The translations under genes and the position numbers were made by a program. Positions 36,756 to 50,133 of a stretch of DNA of 64,000 bases are shown here, in pieces (within the stretch, counting starts at the first letter, position 1; the number at the start of each line of letters is the position of its first letter). The notes under the pieces are model-generated. The model was given only the letters and a program-made list of their open reading frames with translations, did not search any database and was not told where the DNA came from. The DNA comes from Monilinia fructicola (taxonomy: Eukaryota; Ascomycota; Leotiomycetes; Helotiales; Sclerotiniaceae): contig VICG01000015.1 of NCBI GenBank assembly GCA_008692225.1, positions 947,001-1,011,000 on the forward strand, read 5' to 3'.

Positions 36756-39297
36756 TTAAAAAATCTCGAGATCTTCGGGCCAGTCTCCAGGTTCTTTCGT
36801 TGTTTGTGAAGGTTTATCTGGTTGCGTCTGTTGCAGTCTGGGAATCATTGTGTTCAGCATTTCACCACTGGGAAGTCGGACGTGTTGGGGAATCTTGGGG
36901 ACAGGAGGAACTCCGTATTGATCAAGTGCCGGATCGGCGTCCTGGTCGACAACAGCATCCTCAGGTTGAACCTGTTGGCCAAGTGATCTCCTCGTCTAGA
37001 ATAGTTAAGAGTGTCACTATTAGTTTGGGAGGGTGGCGAATCCTTGGGAATCATGAGCTTCACAAGGATACTTCGAGGTCTTTCGACTCCATGGGCTGGA
37101 TCAGTACGGGTTGCCGATTTGCGCCCATTATTCGAAACAACTCTCTTGGGTGGAGAAGAAGGCCCAGTATAAAGGACTCTTCTCATTAATAAGCTTGCGG
37201 TTTCGGCTGCTCCGGACCCTTCTGGGCGGCTTGACCTTGGGATCTTGATCTGAATCTGAATCGGTGTCAGAATCAGGTGTGGGTCTGAATGTTCTATCAT
37301 TCTGGGCACTCTTCTTCTTTATTGCACGAGGTCGGCCAGTTTTCGCTTCAGACGGCTTTCCCCTCTTCAATACTAGCCACCTGTGACATGATACGAGAAG
37401 ATGTAGAATTGACTTCAACCACCTTTGCACCATTAGCAAATTTGCTTGCAATGACCGATTGAGAATGGTGACTGTCAGATGTTTCATTTTCAGACTCAAT
37501 GCTAGATAATGCATATTCTGACCCTTCCTCAACCACTGTAGTAGGGTGTTGAACTGCTTGTGTAGCATGAATTTGGTTCGTCTTGAACAAATCAGTTGGT
37601 CCAGTTGAGATGTGATCCATGCTATCTTGTGTAGTAACAGCTGTTCCAATGTTGTGTAAATCTTTATTCTCATCTTCATTGAAGTTCGCTTCAGGATCAA
37701 CGTAACTGCTCAAAGAGTCGCTCCGAGGGAAGGGTCGCCAGAGCACCAGGTACAAAGCGAGCTCTCCCATATCGATCAGAAGGTAGAGGAGGTAGAGCAT
37801 GGGATGAATTTTGTTGGTATGGTTGTTGATACGACGGTGATGGTCGATATGATGGTTGGTATGATTGTTGATACGATTGCTGTTGATCAAAATCAGGTGG
37901 TTGATATATCTGCTCATCAGCAAGTGGCTCTGCGAAAGTATCCGTCAATTGACGCCGGGCTTCTTCAAGCTTAACCTCCAAGTCACTAACACGCTTGACT
38001 AGCTTCTGCTGTTTCTGAAATTCCTTTCTTGACGGAATCTTTCTCACAGATCTAGGATCTTCAGACAATGCAGGACGCGCCATCCACTCTCTGCTTGACA
38101 TGGTTCTGAGGTTCGTCATCGATGGCGCCTTTCGGTGGAAAATACTTCGAGGGGTTGAAGCATCAATTGGAGCAGAAAGTTTAGAAGAGGGACTGTCATG
38201 ATAAAACTCTTGAGCACTGACGACAAATCGACTCTGTCTTTTGTCTTCCATGGGCGAGTTTTCTCTCGAATGATATTTATCGTTCAACTCCACACCAGAA
38301 TCATGCTTGAATCGTGGCGTCTGGTCCATAGAATGCCTAACAGGTTTGAAGCCTGGCTGTTGAACAATTGCCCCATCTCGAAAAAAACCATTCGCCTTCA
38401 ATTCATGATACATCTTTTCAGCCTTCTCCTGGCGCTCTCGGACAGCTCTTTGTTGAGGTGTCTCCTCTTGAACTTTCTGCGACTTGGAGAATATCTTCCA
38501 ATTGGATGGTTTGATTGAAGCTGCAATCTTGCTACCAAATCGAAATATAGTTGATTGTCGAGAAGTATCGGAGATACCTGCAAGTGACGATTCTCCACCC
38601 ATGGATTTGTTTGAATGTTGCATGAATCCACGAGGCTTTGCCATCCTCCTACCGGGAGATGTTTGGCCATTGTTTCCCATAAGCTAAGCTCATCCTCAAT
38701 GTATCGCTCGCGAAGCTCCTCTTCATGGTAAAAGGTATGGTGTTGTTGGTGGAAGCTGACTGACTTTATCATTCATACTACCTTCCATAAATCTCGAGGG
38801 ACGTGATCTATGGTTATTTGGTCGACCAGGTGGAGGAGATGCTGTTGATCGTCGACTTGTTCGACTGCGGGCGCGTGAAGGAACTCGAGATGGGGGGCGC
38901 GACAGCTTGTTCGATAGGTTCCGGTGGCAGAGGCCAGTTTTCAGAGCGGTGACGCTTTTCATCTGGATACTCTTCATCATTATCGAAAGCAGGACCCAAA
39001 GTACTTCCACCTTCGCCATCATCTGCCAGGATTGTTGGTCGGGCATTGCGATTGCTGTACAATCTCTTCGATCCCGTTCTTGAATCGATGGAATGTCTTG
39101 AATCATCAAACGGACTTTCGTCCATGGGATGGTCCATTGACTGGCGGCGAGGAGTCTGATCGGATCAAACATTAGTGATTGTTATGCCTGGGTCATTTTG
39201 AGAAGATCTTCCTCTGGGCGCGGAAATGTGTATGCAATCAATTGGAGTTAAAATCTGGATCTGGAGATTGATGAAAACTAACCTTGGAACCCTCCAT
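36756..39297 (-). CDS. large disordered protein with an AT-hook-like motif (frame broken by several indels)
   Basis: Exon 1 39297-39283 (MEGSK), a 127-bp intron (39282-39156), then exon 2 39155-36756 ending GDWPEDLEIF. Seven frame shifts were inferred (near 38907, 38731, 38681, 37739, 37361, 37180 and 36981); with them the product is about 803 aa. Visible parts: a Pro/Arg/Ser-rich N-terminus (RPPSRVPSRARSRTSRR); a better conserved block (FRFGSKIAASIKPSNWKIFSK, then RAVRERQEKAEKMYHELKANGFF) likely helical; a coiled-coil-like stretch (FQKQQKLVKRVSDLEVKLEEAR); Tyr/Gln/Pro repeats (QQSYQQSYQPSYRPS); a GRPRAIKKK AT-hook-like motif followed by Asp/Ser repeats; and a short acidic C-terminus. Probably nuclear; similar fungal proteins are often labelled nuclear RNA-binding, which I cannot confirm. 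Function unknown. Confidence 0.72.
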
Positions 39298-41862
39298 TGC
39301 CAATCCTCAAGTGTGTATATTCAACACGGTGACATTGACGCGCGCTGATAGACGTATTTACCTATTGGATTCCCAAAAGGAGGAGAGGAAGAAAAAGGGG
39401 GGGAGTCGCGAAGAAGAAAGAAGAAAGAAGATCGAAAGGAGATCGAAAACGAGAGCTGAGATGAGCGAAGATCAAAATGATTAATAGGATTCGAATATGC
39501 ACCTCAATGTCCTGGTACCTTGATTAGCGTATCAGAATGTCTTACTGCACAAGCTTTCCGATACTTGAAGTCTTGAACACAACTTCTTTGATTCGTCTCT
39601 TGTTCTTATTGACACCAACTTGCAGATTGCATGCAAAAAATGGGGGGGGGAGTGATAAAATTAGTTCACCGCTGCATGAACACGTCCGACACGTTTTTGA
39701 GTGAGAACGTGTATGGGGGCGATGGTGGTGATGGTGGTGGTGTGGTTCTTTGTCTGAGTTTTGATGTACTTGGACTGCATGTACGGAGTAGTCTTGTACT
39801 GGGTCGCTAGCTGGAGGTAGAAAGTAAACAAAAAGAAGCTTTGGGAGGTCCACGGGTCTATGGGTATATCAACAAACGGGAAGGGGAAGAGAGCCGTTGC
39901 CAAGAAATTAAGCTTGATTTATAAAAAATCCCAGCCACTCATTGATTCAAACTTAATTTCCTAATTTCCTATTGTATTATATTGTATTGTAAAAGTAATT
40001 ATTAGTCTTTAATATGTCTTTTCCCCCCACGTATAATTAAAGTTTAAATTACTCAAGTACCGAGGATTTTATTATATATAAGTAAGATCTTTTAAGTATT
40101 TATTATATTTATTATATTTATTATATTATTTATATATTATTATTATTATATTATTTATTATATTTATTATATTTATTATATTTATTATATTTATTATATT
40201 TATTATATTTATTATATTTATTATATATTATTATATTATATTTATTATATTTATTATATTGATTATATTGATTATATTGATTATATTGATATATTATTAT
40301 ATTGATTATATTAATTATATTAATTATATTAATTATATTAATTATATTAATTATATTGATTATATTGATTATATTGATTATATTGATTATATTGATTATA
40401 TTGATTATATTGATTATATTGATTATATATTGATTATATTTATTATATTTATTATCTTTATTATCTTTATTATCTTTGTATATACCTAGCTAATTCAATA
40501 ATAATATTCCCTATTTCTTATTTCTTTACTCCTATTCCTAGTCCTAGTCCTAGATTTTAACCTTATAATCTAGATGAACAATAGACAGATATCTAGATAG
40601 ATGATTAGATGTATATACCTAGGTAAGTAGATGGATATTTAAAGACAGAGTAACACATCAATTAGATCTAGATCATCCAAACCCAAACCCAAACCCAAAC
40701 CTATACCAAAACAACATCCATCGCATAAAAGCATTCCATCCACACCCAATCCCATCGTTCTCTCCCACCCATGAATACCCACTATCAAATAATCATCTTC
40801 CACGTCGATGGCCGACCCCCTTCATGCCTTGTCGCGGTACTCTGTACAGTACGGTATGCACTCTGGATGTATGTCCACAGCTCTTGTCTGTATGTATGGA
40901 ATAAGTCCTGTCTGTCATTGGGTTTCCAATCTTTGTCTGTGTTTACATGCTCAAGTGCCCAAGTGTCAAGCATTAGCTTGCCATTTAGTAGGGACTAGAA
41001 GCGACCAGGTAGTACTTTGTACCTGCATCATCGTATCTATAGTAACGGCCATTCAGCCCTGAAATTCATGGGGCCAGCTCATCTGTGACCTGGAAATCAT
41101 TCATTGTTATTACTGTTACTACCTGTACCATTGCCTAGGTATTACTATTACTACTACTTACCTAGGCACTATTTGTTCTGTTCTGTTCTGTTCTGTTCTG
41201 TTCTGTACACAAAAACACCATTCATGATCAATATTCACAAATTAGGCAAATCCAATCATTGAGACGATCCAATCAATACAGGCAAACTAAAATGTTCAAT
41301 CTGTGAAAGCTTTTCAATTTCATCCTTCTCATTTCATATAGGTAGCTAGCTATTCAACTCAATGCAACCCCATATCATTCCATCAATTCGATCCCACAGA
41401 GAAGTCCCTCCTTGTCCCGTTTCCAAGTCCAAAAATTACAGAATGGTTTTTCCTGTCTGCGCCGCCCTCTCTTCTCATTCATTCCGTCCAAATTCCCGAG
41501 AGTGCTCAAAAGTGCCAACATAAGAAACATAGATCTGAACAGAGATGGGAAACAGTCAACGCTTTCCACCATCTAGATATCATAAGGAGAAATTCCATGT
41601 ATGCTTTTTTCACAAGCGTGCAGAAATACGCAGATAACACCACCACGCATCGTATAAAAGTAAGAAAATGTGACAGGTAAGTGGGAAGTAGATATACCCA
41701 ACAAAATGGTATCGTGAAAAATCGGGTTCGGGAATCGTATATTGCCCCAAAAAATCTGTAAAGAAATCGAAGGCGTGTACAAAACTCCAATCATTAAACG
41801 CCTTTGCTATAAACATGGTTGTTGACCCTTATTCGGATGAACGTTGAGCTCAATTTTGCATT
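39298..41862. other. intergenic, microsatellite-rich, nothing coding recognised
   Basis: 2.6 kb. The left end is the promoter of the AT-hook-type gene, including an A/G-rich tract (39370-39440). It contains TACGGAGTA (39782), ACCTAGGT (40617), the array at 40097-40477, short CCCAAA repeats (40677-40702) and a TTCTG array (41174-41206). The right end is the 3' region of veA. Confidence 0.55.
40097..40477. repeat. TTATAT/TTATATTGAT satellite
   Basis: About 380 bp of attata-type units, changing from ttatattta to ttatattgat and ttatattaa variants and back: a locally homogenised AT satellite. Confidence 0.92.
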
Positions 41863-43757
41863 CTAGCTGAGCTGTGGAGCGGGTTTTTGTTGAAATTGTC
41901 CATTGGCTCGCTTGTAGGTCATACTGTCTTTCCACCTTTGTTCTTCTGCATCATCTTCATCTTCATCGTCTTGACTGATAGCGCTTGGTCGTCTACCATT
42001 GTGGAGCGGTTCTTGAGGAATGCTGAAAACATCATTGAAGCTTCTCTTGTTAGCTGGTCGCATAGGTTCTACCTCAGGGAGAGGATATTGGTTATAAGAT
42101 CCATATCTCTCTGATCTGTTGTAGTTGTGGTTTGGCATGGAACTTGGCGCGGGAGCCAAGGTTGGTGGTCCACGAGAGATAGACTTTACTGGGGCAAGCG
42201 GAGACATGGCTGTGGGTTGCTGCTCGGGTCTCAGTGGTGCGAGAGCGACCGAATCATGATAGCTGTTTGCGTACGCAGAAGTAGGAGGGTTGCGGCTGTA
42301 CGTAGATTCCCTGGGTTGTTGGCTATAAGCAGTACTTTGGACAGCAGGAGCTATAGGTTGAGGGCCTTGAGGTGCATTCGACATTTGATACCCGAAAGAC
42401 ATCCTTCGGTAGTCTGGTTCCAGTGATTGTGGTTGAGGATTCGTAGGAAGACGATATTGGCTATGATAAGGCTGCCTGTCCTCAAACCCAGCATAACTTC
42501 CTGGGGGTGGTGGAGGCGGACCTTGGGGAGGTTGCTGGCGGAATGGTGTCGACGAGCCTGGGTTGGTATAAGAAGCCGGGACTGGCTGTGAATATGACGA
42601 GGGGTGCGGAGGCGGAGGTGGAGGCGGGGGTTGAATTGCTTGTACAGGGGCATATCCACCTGGCGCCATCCAATCAAGTTGTCCACCAGGAGGTGGAGGG
42701 GCGTTGGGTGTAGACGGAGAACCTGAAGACGAATGATATGGCGAACCCGCGGGTGAATGATATGGTGAAATCTCTCCTGATCCACGCCTTTGTTGGGGAT
42801 CTTGATTGCCGCCAACACTAAGACCTCTCTGCCTCGCAGCTTGAATGTTGTAATCAAACGAAGGTGACGTAGCACGTCCTCTTTGTGGGTATTCATCCTC
42901 GTTTTCCCCAAAGTCTCCTCCGGGCTTGTTGTCTCTTCTTCTCATTCTCACGTCACGTCTAATACGGACACGGCAACCTTGTTCCGCCACGGTCCTGCTC
43001 AAATCGGTGCTTTCAGACAGACCAGGGAATTTCTTCGCACTGTATACAGTAAATTGATCGGATTTGAGCTCCATGCGCCAATCAAAGGACGATTCTGCGG
43101 CCGCCGCAGCACTCGACATCTTTCGCATGCTTGATTCATTCGCAGATTCGATATCGGCGTCCTTCTCCTCCTTTGTCTCCTCATAAAGATTGAAGCTTAG
43201 CTTATACTGGCCTTCATGTCGAACAGACAAATCGGGGAAAATGAAATATCCAGCTTCGTTGGGTCTATCCAAGTATGCCATTCCAGACACCGGCATGCCC
43301 GTCAGAACTGGAGCTTGAGGGGCCGAAGTTTGTACACGACCTTGAGCGATTGGTCGAGCGACCTCCAAAGTTGCAAATAGGAAGAAGTTTGCATTGTAGT
43401 GGAACGTTATCTCTTTCTCTTGTCGAGGTTCGGTTTCATCGTGAATGCGAAGTTGAACGACGGGAGGAGGATCCACTGGGCGTCGATCGGCAGATGCTAA
43501 GAAGGGGTGTTAGTCTTTGTAACTATTGTTGAGCTCCTTCAATGAAAGGAAGCCAACGTACACTTTGCTCCCGAACCACAAGCTCTCGCACGCTCGGGTT
43601 GTTGAATTACGGTCAAGGTGTATTTAAGTTTCCTCCCTCCTCTGGTCGTTCTCGTTATTATTTCAGGTGTACTTTTAGGAGCTGCGGACGCTGCCATATT
43701 GGAGTCTATGCTCCCTCTGTAAACATTCGAGGCGATAGAAATGTTTCGTTCAGCCAT
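41863..43757 (-). CDS. veA: velvet complex regulator VeA
   Basis: Exons 43757-43562 and 43496-41863 (intron 65 bp, GTACGT...CTTAG) encode 609 aa. The velvet fold covers about residues 35-250: [48 protein letters not shown], then [43 protein letters not shown] and a final [13 protein letters not shown] strand. The word ERARACG...[12 protein letters not shown] is the VeA hallmark. A basic cluster ([16 protein letters not shown], about 253-268) could act as a nuclear signal; the rest is long, Pro/Ser/Gln-rich, with a PEST-like acidic end ([12 protein letters not shown]). VeA joins VelB and LaeA to couple light, development and secondary metabolism. A second in-frame ATG at 43697 could be used instead. 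No frame break, in contrast to its neighbours on the left. Confidence 0.93.
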
Positions 43758-46700
43758 TACTGCCGAATAGGATGAGAAAAATTATTATATATGCTCTATC
43801 CTCGTCGTTAGTCTAAATGTATAAAACCTTTTCAGTGACCGGAAAGTTAATTTGGATACCGACACCCAGTTTATGGGGACGAGGATCGGAATGTAATGTA
43901 AGGAAGCGACAATGCGTTATCGAGTCAAATGCTGACCTTGGTATGTATGTTTCAAGCTTCTGCTCTATTGTTTAGGCTTGAAGCAGTCGTGAAGGCCAAC
44001 TTTGGACGGTACCAGATGACAGAATGAATTGTTCTTCTCAAGTATATTGGTTATAAAATAAAAGTATATTGAGGTCGGGGTGGCCGTGTTGATGGTTGGC
44101 TACCATTCAGCGGAAGTTGGGAAGTTGGGAAACGCTTGGGTTGGTAGGATGTTGACGATGGTAACCTGGTAGAGTTCCCGATGGAAAATATTATCGGGGA
44201 TATCCTTTAATGATGATTGGAACCGAAGTACAATGAGGATATTGATAGATGTGTCTTGTAGCTTGTTCTTTCAGCCTGCCTCTTCTCAATCACTCTCCGT
44301 CGTTATCTTTTTGGAATCAACCACGATGAGTGAGAGGTGTCGAGTGGTGTCGAGTTTTCGAGGACGAAGAAAGGATACCAGTCAGTTAGTTGGTCGGGCA
44401 GAGGACTGACTATCTCTGCATGACAAAAGAGTAATGAGGATTTGCTGGGTAGGCAGGCGGTAGGGTATAGTTTCTTACTGGATGATCCAGTGCTAGGGAG
44501 GTTTTAGTTCCAGTCTCAATTCTTCCCTGTCCACAGGCAGAGCTTCTAGTCTTCCTACGGAGTAGTTGTGTCAATATCAATAGAGCATCAATCAAAGGGA
44601 AAAACAAGCTGTGCCCTGTCGCCTGCACAATCCCCAGAAATTTTAGTTCATTGTTAGCACCCAAGGAATCCAATCCAACCAAGGGCCCGAGTGTATTCCA
44701 GAGCACTGTTCTTGGTTGCCCGCTTTTAGCGCAGTAATGTACAGTCATGTAATACGCAGTACAGGAATACGCTATGTATGCTACGGCCTACGGTATGTAG
44801 AACCATCGACTACTTTAGAGGTTCCAGGTTCCCAGAGGTTGTGTCTAAAGAAGAAAGCAAAGTTTGGGACGTGGAATAACTGGTTAACAAACTACGAATA
44901 GTGCACATATCGATACATACAGGACCATGCTTCGTGCTCCGTACCATGTATGTAGACTTCAGACTTCACCCTCCCATTACCTTTTCCACACCCAGAGCAA
45001 AGGACTTGGAATTGAGCAAGCAAGCATCTGACAGGGGCGTTGACAGGCTGTACTGTATGACAGGGCTTAAGCCGCTCCATAGGATAGGATTAAGCTGCAC
45101 CAATTCTCATTCCGTTATCAGCCCGAAAGACAAAAGAAGTAGCAGTCGTTCGTTCGCACGAGAAAGGCTTTTGTCTTCCCTGATTGTACATTCTTTTACT
45201 GCAATGCGACGTACCCAATACTGTCATGCCTGCACATCCAAAGCAGTAATAAAAAGACGGATCTATCTATAGGTATATAAAGAGCATGTGCACCTTTCTA
45301 CAATCTCATGAAAGTCATTCTGACTTCTTTGCGTCTACATCTTCAACCAAAATTTCGGATTCTTCTTCATGTCTTTCAAAATCTCCTTCCTTTTCGCCCA
45401 CCCCCCAGATACCTTGTCCTGACCAAAATCGATGCTTATTGGTTTATAAGTCCGAGTATTTTAGATTCGTGGCTACACGGCCTGATCAGCCAATCCATAA
45501 TACTAAACCTTGCACCATAACCCAAGGGCCAAAACTAGCAGATAGGGAAAATCGGGCTCACGGGTACATTGCAGCATTAAAGTACGGAGTACAGTAATGA
45601 AAATAATAATAAGATCTCCATAATAAATAATCTCGGCGGAAAGGGTCACATTTCTCAAAATCAGAGCCAAGAGCCAGGAAAGTATGACCAAAATAGGCTG
45701 AGGATGGATGAAGGGGTATTCGCCTAGGCCGTGCGTCAAATACTACTACTGTACCCTATCTCGTTTAAACCTCCACTACTGTGATTTGCATTTCTGGGAA
45801 ACGTTTGAAGCTTTTCCGAGTGATCAGTTCCGAAAATGTAAAAAACTGTGTCAGAGATTATGTCAAGCCGAAGGTTAAACTTTTATCCATGGGAAACATA
45901 CGCTAGAGTTGAGAGTTAAGAGATCTTTTGGAATCTCCCGCACCGTACTGTACATTGATGGTTGATTGACCCGTAAGGTACCCGTCCATGGTCGATACTC
46001 TAAAGCAAACCCTCTAATACTAGGTAGGTAGATACTTACTAGAACTATATTCTATTGTATGCCCGGGTACAAACTTCAAAGACACCATAGCTAGGTACCC
46101 ACGTATCAAGTAGTTGATGTATGCCGAATCCCGATGAATACTTTTGGAGTCCAAAATTTCAAATAAGACCAACCACTCACTGGAACTTTCAAGGTAGATA
46201 CTAAGTAGAGAGATGTCCCAAGTCCCTTTCAATAAGAAGAAACCTGATATCCCTTTCCTTTAGTATCTCTAGTTCCGGATAAATCATCAGTATGTAGATA
46301 TCGTACGAGTAACGCGGGGGACGAATCCCCAAAAAGTTGTCCCCCGGCCCATGCCACGGATTTTTATCCAGATTGGGATTATGGCACATAATTCCACAAA
46401 TCCACAAGTGAAATTCGGAACCAGCTTTACTCGAACCGGTAGTATTCGTCTCCCTTCCGCTGGTGTCACCAATCCCCACCCGGCCAGTGACCTCTATGAA
46501 TTCGCCCATTCACAACCGTGTCGTTTCCATACATCCATACATTAATCAGTACATGTACTACTAGTAGATGTACGATGATACCCGCGATGGGTCCTCTAAT
46601 CCTTTGCAGCTCTGTATTGTACACAGTACTTTGCTGTATATCATGATCAGCATCAAGCTTTCCAAGACATACAGGTAAAGGTAAATAACTGCACTGTACA

Positions 46701-49700
46701 GTTAGTACAGTAAAACATCAATGTACCGGGGATCTTCAAATGTCCGTGATGCCTAATCTTCAAATGTCCATAGTATATCATATCTTTTTGTTTTTACTAG
46801 ATGCATCTAGGGGGGAAAAAGAATAGAAACTCATTTTATGAAAACAGGCGGCGGGTCCTTGAATTCCAGTCGTTCGGTAAATTTGACATGCGGATCAACA
46901 TTAATACTGTATGTACTCCGTACAGTCCTGTAACAACTCCTGCTGCTCCTCACTATGCGCTTAGCCACATATCATCGGAATCACGAAGCTCATCAACTCA
47001 CTCTCTTATTACTGTATATCATATATAGTCGAACGAGGAGTGGAGGAGACATCATTAATGTGTGGAATATGTATCTCATTGTATTGGCTTTTCAAAACGC
47101 ATCTAGCCTTCAGTCAAGGAACGCCAATACCACGTTATCGCGTGGGTGGGGGGAGGAAGAGTAAATCCAATCAACAAGCTACCGTATCGCATACTCAGAG
47201 TCTGAAAAGATATATGGCTTGGTCACAAACTGGTCTAAAGAGAGGAACGTATCCGTGTTTCATGGATAAAGGACCTTATACTCCCTTCTCCTCTTCCTAA
47301 ATCCTAAACGGATGATGCTATTTGGAGGGCCTACTTCACCTAGTATGATTGATTGGACGGATGCACTGGCACAGGCCAAAATATGGCCATTTAGTGAGTT
47401 CACGGTGGGATTTTAGCAAGTTTCCAATTAAAATCAATAGAAGAATTTTGTTACCAATGCTAAATTCTACTGCTTACCTGGATTTATTCACATGGAGCGA
47501 TCCCCCAAATAAAAATATCTTACTGTAGAGGGGCGGATGGGAAGTCGGGTAGGGTGCAGACTACATACAGTAGTAAGTAGTTCTAGTACTCGTGATGATT
47601 CTGATGAAGACGAGTAAGTCATGACAGTATTCTAAAAAGAGGTTGGGGTAAGACTACTGGATCGTTTAGAAATCGAATATGTAAGATTACAACCGACATC
47701 TACCCGATAGTTCTAGTTCTGCTTATATCAACTCGACTAAAATGTCGATTATTTTCAATCACATCACATCGCAATATCAATTCAGAGATCAACCAATCAA
47801 CCAATTTGTTACTCTTTTGTTTTTTTCTCATTTCTTGTTTGTTCTTTGTGATTTCCGATTTTCGATTTTTGATTTCAAGCAAATGTTATCTCTGTTACGG
47901 GATTTTCTCTTTTGAATCTAAACCCCTTTCCTCAAGCTAACTTGGAATCCTAGGTGCAGCCAAGTTTTTATACCACATCATTGAAACCTGTCAACGTTAA
48001 CGCAGTGCAGAAATCTTCTTTGGGACATCGGATCACCCTGTACTACTACCTCGTTACCAAAACAATGTGCTTCCACGCCATTGGTTGTGATCTATAAGAC
48101 GCTGCGGGACAGGTAGCACGCCACAACAAACCATGATGGTGGGAAACTGTCTCGGAAGCTTTTTCTTGCAGCTGTGCAAAACCAAAAGGGGGCTTTTACT
48201 CCAATAACTGATGAGCGAAAGCGCCTGATCCGCCTCTGTTGCATGCATACGAGACCTGGGCCCGCAGGCTCCTCGTAGCCATTCATCCTGTTTTTTTTTT
48301 TTTGGATAAACGCCACTCAAATACATATCACGAGTAACACGATTACTTTGCATGTTGATGTCGTAGGATCGCTTTTACAGGCACAGTCGGTGCAACACAT
48401 TGTCTTTCTGGCCGGCCGGTAAAAGTTTCCAGCATGATCATTGTTCAATACAGTACAACAAAACCCTAGTCGCAGATTGCATTGTCGTTCAGATCTAACC
48501 AAGATCGCCAACTGCCGTTCTCGTTGTTTACCATCCTATCTATACTGCTCATCTGATTTGCTTCTCGTGTCTTGGGTCAACTGTGTTGTCCACAGGGCTG
48601 CATTGTTCTTGTTGGTATTTGGAGGATCCTGGAATTTTCTTATCAAAGGTTATGCGATTCAAATTCATTCAATTAAGTTATTGCTTTTTGAAGTCTATAG
48701 CAATTCTATAGTATGCTTGTTGGCTGGCAGGAGTTATTTATTCGTTAGACTCGCTAAGTGGTCTTTGTTCGTTCTGTTCTAAGCTAGGCTTACCAGCTGC
48801 TTGAAATGTGAAGTTGGTAGCCATGGTACATCTTGAGTACTTCCGTAAGGGTCACATATCGTACGTTTATAATATAAACGAGTTCTACAAGGAGTATTAA
48901 ATGTGTTACCAAGAATGATTGTCATTGAAATGGAATTCTTATGGATACATTGAACAAGTAAAGAATTTGTTGCATCATCTGTTCCTTTCTTCTGTTAATG
49001 TCTATCCTATGCACCTTGTCAGCTCTGCAAGATCTTGTTCTCAAACAAATTCCTGGTTTCTTTCCCACGTTGATTATGCCTATACCCGTCGGAACTCAAG
49101 GGAATTTTTGATCCAATCCTATGAATATGCAAGGCAAGACATTTTTCAACCTACTTTACTGTATATACCCGCTCAAACATGTCTGAATTTTCCACCTGCA
49201 TGTGAGAGTTTAACCTTAGATAAACTCTACCCATCGCGTGCCAGCATCCAAAAACTTATTGTGCAGTGCCTCAATCCTCCCTTGAAAATTGATCTCCCAT
49301 CCCTCCCCATTTTGAATCACATCAGATGAATCACCCGGTAAGACAAGTACCTCTCTTATGAATATTTGGAATTTAATGTCTTTAAAGTGCAAAATTTATG
49401 TCATGTCAATCTCAGCGGCAGTCTTCGGGATATTTTGAGGCAGCGACCCGTTAGTTTTCAGGACTGCTGCGTATTCTCAAAACCCACACGGGTAGTCGAT
49501 GCTGAAACTGTGCGCACAACGTGATGTCACTGACACTTTGGGTGATGCATGATTGGCCTGATGAGTAAAAAAGAAAATTTGGTGTTATTCTGCCCTCTTC
49601 ATTATCTGCAAGTGGCTAGAATGAGGAAAGTTACGATCCCCATCGAGGTATCGTCGGAAAGAAAGATAATGCAGCCAAGTCAGTTTTCTACTTACCCAAT

Positions 49701-50133
49701 CAGGGACTCGGGAGTCGAGAGTCAGAATTGAGCTATTCTATGTCTTCGGAACTCAAGCAACGTAATGTACGAGTTTTCACGATGCTGTAGGGGTCATTGA
49801 TATCTAGGGATATATATCCCAAATGGATACCATCGATGTTATCTTTATGCTCCAAGTTGGCACAATATAGTTTTTGAGTTGTTTAATCTCACACAAAATA
49901 CCATTTCAGGCTTGCGCACAATGTCATGAAAATAAGCAAATTGGATCACTAGTCTGTTGATAGTTCAATTGCCTGAAGTGTGGAGTTCCCTTGAACTAAA
50001 AAGAGTAAATAGCATTATATTGAGATCGTCATGAACTGATCTCTGTGAATAGTAGAACTCCTTCCCCTTTCTACCCAAATGCCGTCATTTTTCATCCCTC
50101 GACCCAAGGAACACACTATCATAACAACTCCAT
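43758..50133. other. 6.4-kb stretch upstream of veA with no recognised gene
   Basis: Starts with the veA promoter. Short open frames (44410-44748 minus, 46201-46509 minus, 48919-49329 plus) have no domains, no convincing introns and uneven composition. TACGGAGTA/TACTCCGTA copies occur at 44556, 45583 and 46914, and several ACTGTACAGT-like palindromes around 46620-46720. A non-coding or very fast-evolving gene could be hidden here. Confidence 0.45.

Noticed and set aside
40677..40702. CCCAAA repeats as telomere-like sequence
   Set aside because: Only four units, and fungal telomeres here would be CCCTAA; an ordinary short microsatellite.
46201..46509. 102-codon minus-strand frame
   Set aside because: Begins with ATG but shows no family features or splice partners; too little to support a gene.
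48919..49329. 136-codon open frame as a gene
   Set aside because: Lacks a good ATG context at its start, has no recognisable domain and no neighbouring exons; chance frame is likely.
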